NCBI RefSeq assembly: GCF_002937115.1
Contig: NZ_NHRY01000182.1
Span: 56,318-97,951, forward strand
DNA: 41,634 bases
Direction: 5' to 3'
Source of the DNA: Rhodopila globiformis
GTDB taxonomy: Bacteria; Pseudomonadota; Alphaproteobacteria; Acetobacterales; Acetobacteraceae
Part shown: piece by piece, positions 41,403-41,634 of the stretch
How positions within the stretch are numbered: position 1 is the stretch's first letter
Layout: each line of letters begins with the position of its first letter
Notes under the pieces: generated by a model
Seen by the model: only the letters and a program-made list of their open reading frames with translations
What the model was told of the DNA's origin: nothing
Database searches by the model: none
Program-made: the position numbers and the translations under genes

Positions 41403-41555
41403 GTGAGTATCCTGAGATTTCTAGAGCAACAGCCGCCGATTTTGAAAGTCCTTGGTGGAGCACTTGCCGGGGTGGCCACTGTTGCGGGTGTAACCTATAG
41501 TGTAGTAATACCAACCCGCATAAAGAAGGACTCTCCCGGCCGGGCGCCTGGTTGA
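41403..41555 (+). CDS. Small single-span membrane peptide (50 residues)
   Basis: A GTG at 41403 with GAGGAG eight bases upstream opens a 50-codon frame ending at TGA 41553-41555. The peptide has a polar start (SILRFLEQQPPIL), one hydrophobic helix at about 15-36 (KVLGGALAGVATVAGVTYSVVI), and a basic tail (TRIKKDSPGR). The composition and ribosome site support translation. The family is unknown; the architecture resembles small membrane peptides including some type I toxins. Confidence 0.45.
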   Translation: MSILRFLEQQPPILKVLGGALAGVATVAGVTYSVVIPTRIKKDSPGRAPG

Positions 41556-41611
41556 CAGCACGTTCAAGGTTCGATTCGTAACCTCGAACGGCATTCGGAC
41601 CAGGAGAGACG

Positions 41612-41634
41612 ATGATGGGATCGCCATTGACGGT
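41612..41634 (+). CDS. Possible start of a gene cut by the window edge
   Basis: ATGATGGGATCG begins at 41612, preceded by CCAGGAGAGACG, a good ribosome site. Only seven complete codons are available, so nothing can be said of the product. Confidence 0.35.

Noticed and set aside
41560-41600. Possible tRNA T-arm (GGTTCGATTC)
   Set aside because: No acceptor stem, D-arm or anticodon arm can be drawn around it.
1-41634. CRISPR arrays, rRNA genes, integrases
   Set aside because: No regularly spaced direct repeats, no conserved rRNA segments and no integrase-like protein were seen on either strand.

Overview
The window is 41.6 kb of GC-rich chromosomal DNA from an alphaproteobacterium, most likely in or near the Acetobacteraceae/Rhodospirillales. 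This rests on the minus-strand run argS - SPOR protein - nagZ - M50 protease - scpA - scpB, on an alphaproteobacterial 2-oxoglutarate dehydrogenase operon, on frequent GTG starts and on GC-rich third codon positions. A draT-draG pair implies a nitrogen fixer that switches nitrogenase off by ADP-ribosylation; no nif gene is present here. The family assignment is inference.

Layout: 0-3.5 kb holds the end of lepA, a repeat-rich spacer, a small minus-strand cluster of unrecognised genes (one cysteine-rich, one membrane/coiled-coil) and a small secreted protein. 3.5-8.7 kb holds a divergent CYP199-like P450 / TfdA-like dioxygenase pair (aromatic acid and aryl-ether oxidation), a DUF2235 hydrolase, and draT-draG. 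8.9-10.8 kb holds two paralogous proline-rich secreted proteins with a 128-bp decayed scpB fragment between them, and 1 kb of non-coding DNA with a perfect 20-bp hairpin. 10.8-17.1 kb is the argS-to-scpB operon (translation, division/cell wall, peptidoglycan recycling, condensin). 17.4-22.3 kb holds an HWE sensor kinase with a single-domain receiver, a divergent cysteine synthase/rhodanese pair and a DUF2272 lipoprotein. 23.3-28.8 kb is odhA-odhB-lpdA. 29.1-33.5 kb holds a DUF2852 membrane protein and a TetR regulator that carry the same operator, a probable 6S-like small RNA with a strong terminator, and yggT - DUF167 - folD - pdxA. 34.2-35.7 kb is a divergent dgt / erpA pair.

From 35.8 kb to the end the window becomes an accessory island of toxin-antitoxin modules: a decayed Phd/VapC pair, RHH/PIN, VapBC, MazEF with a clear palindromic operator, an MNT/HEPN pair and an orphan Phd antitoxin, followed by a phosphoribosyltransferase and a 50-residue membrane peptide.

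A family of short palindromic elements (about 160-185 bp, ends related to CATTGGCGTTA, inner GTCATGGCCCGGC-type hairpins) lies in at least four intergenic spaces. One copy, beside tetR, is bounded by perfect 14-bp inverted ends and 12-bp direct repeats, like a non-autonomous transposable element. No tRNA, rRNA or CRISPR array was seen.
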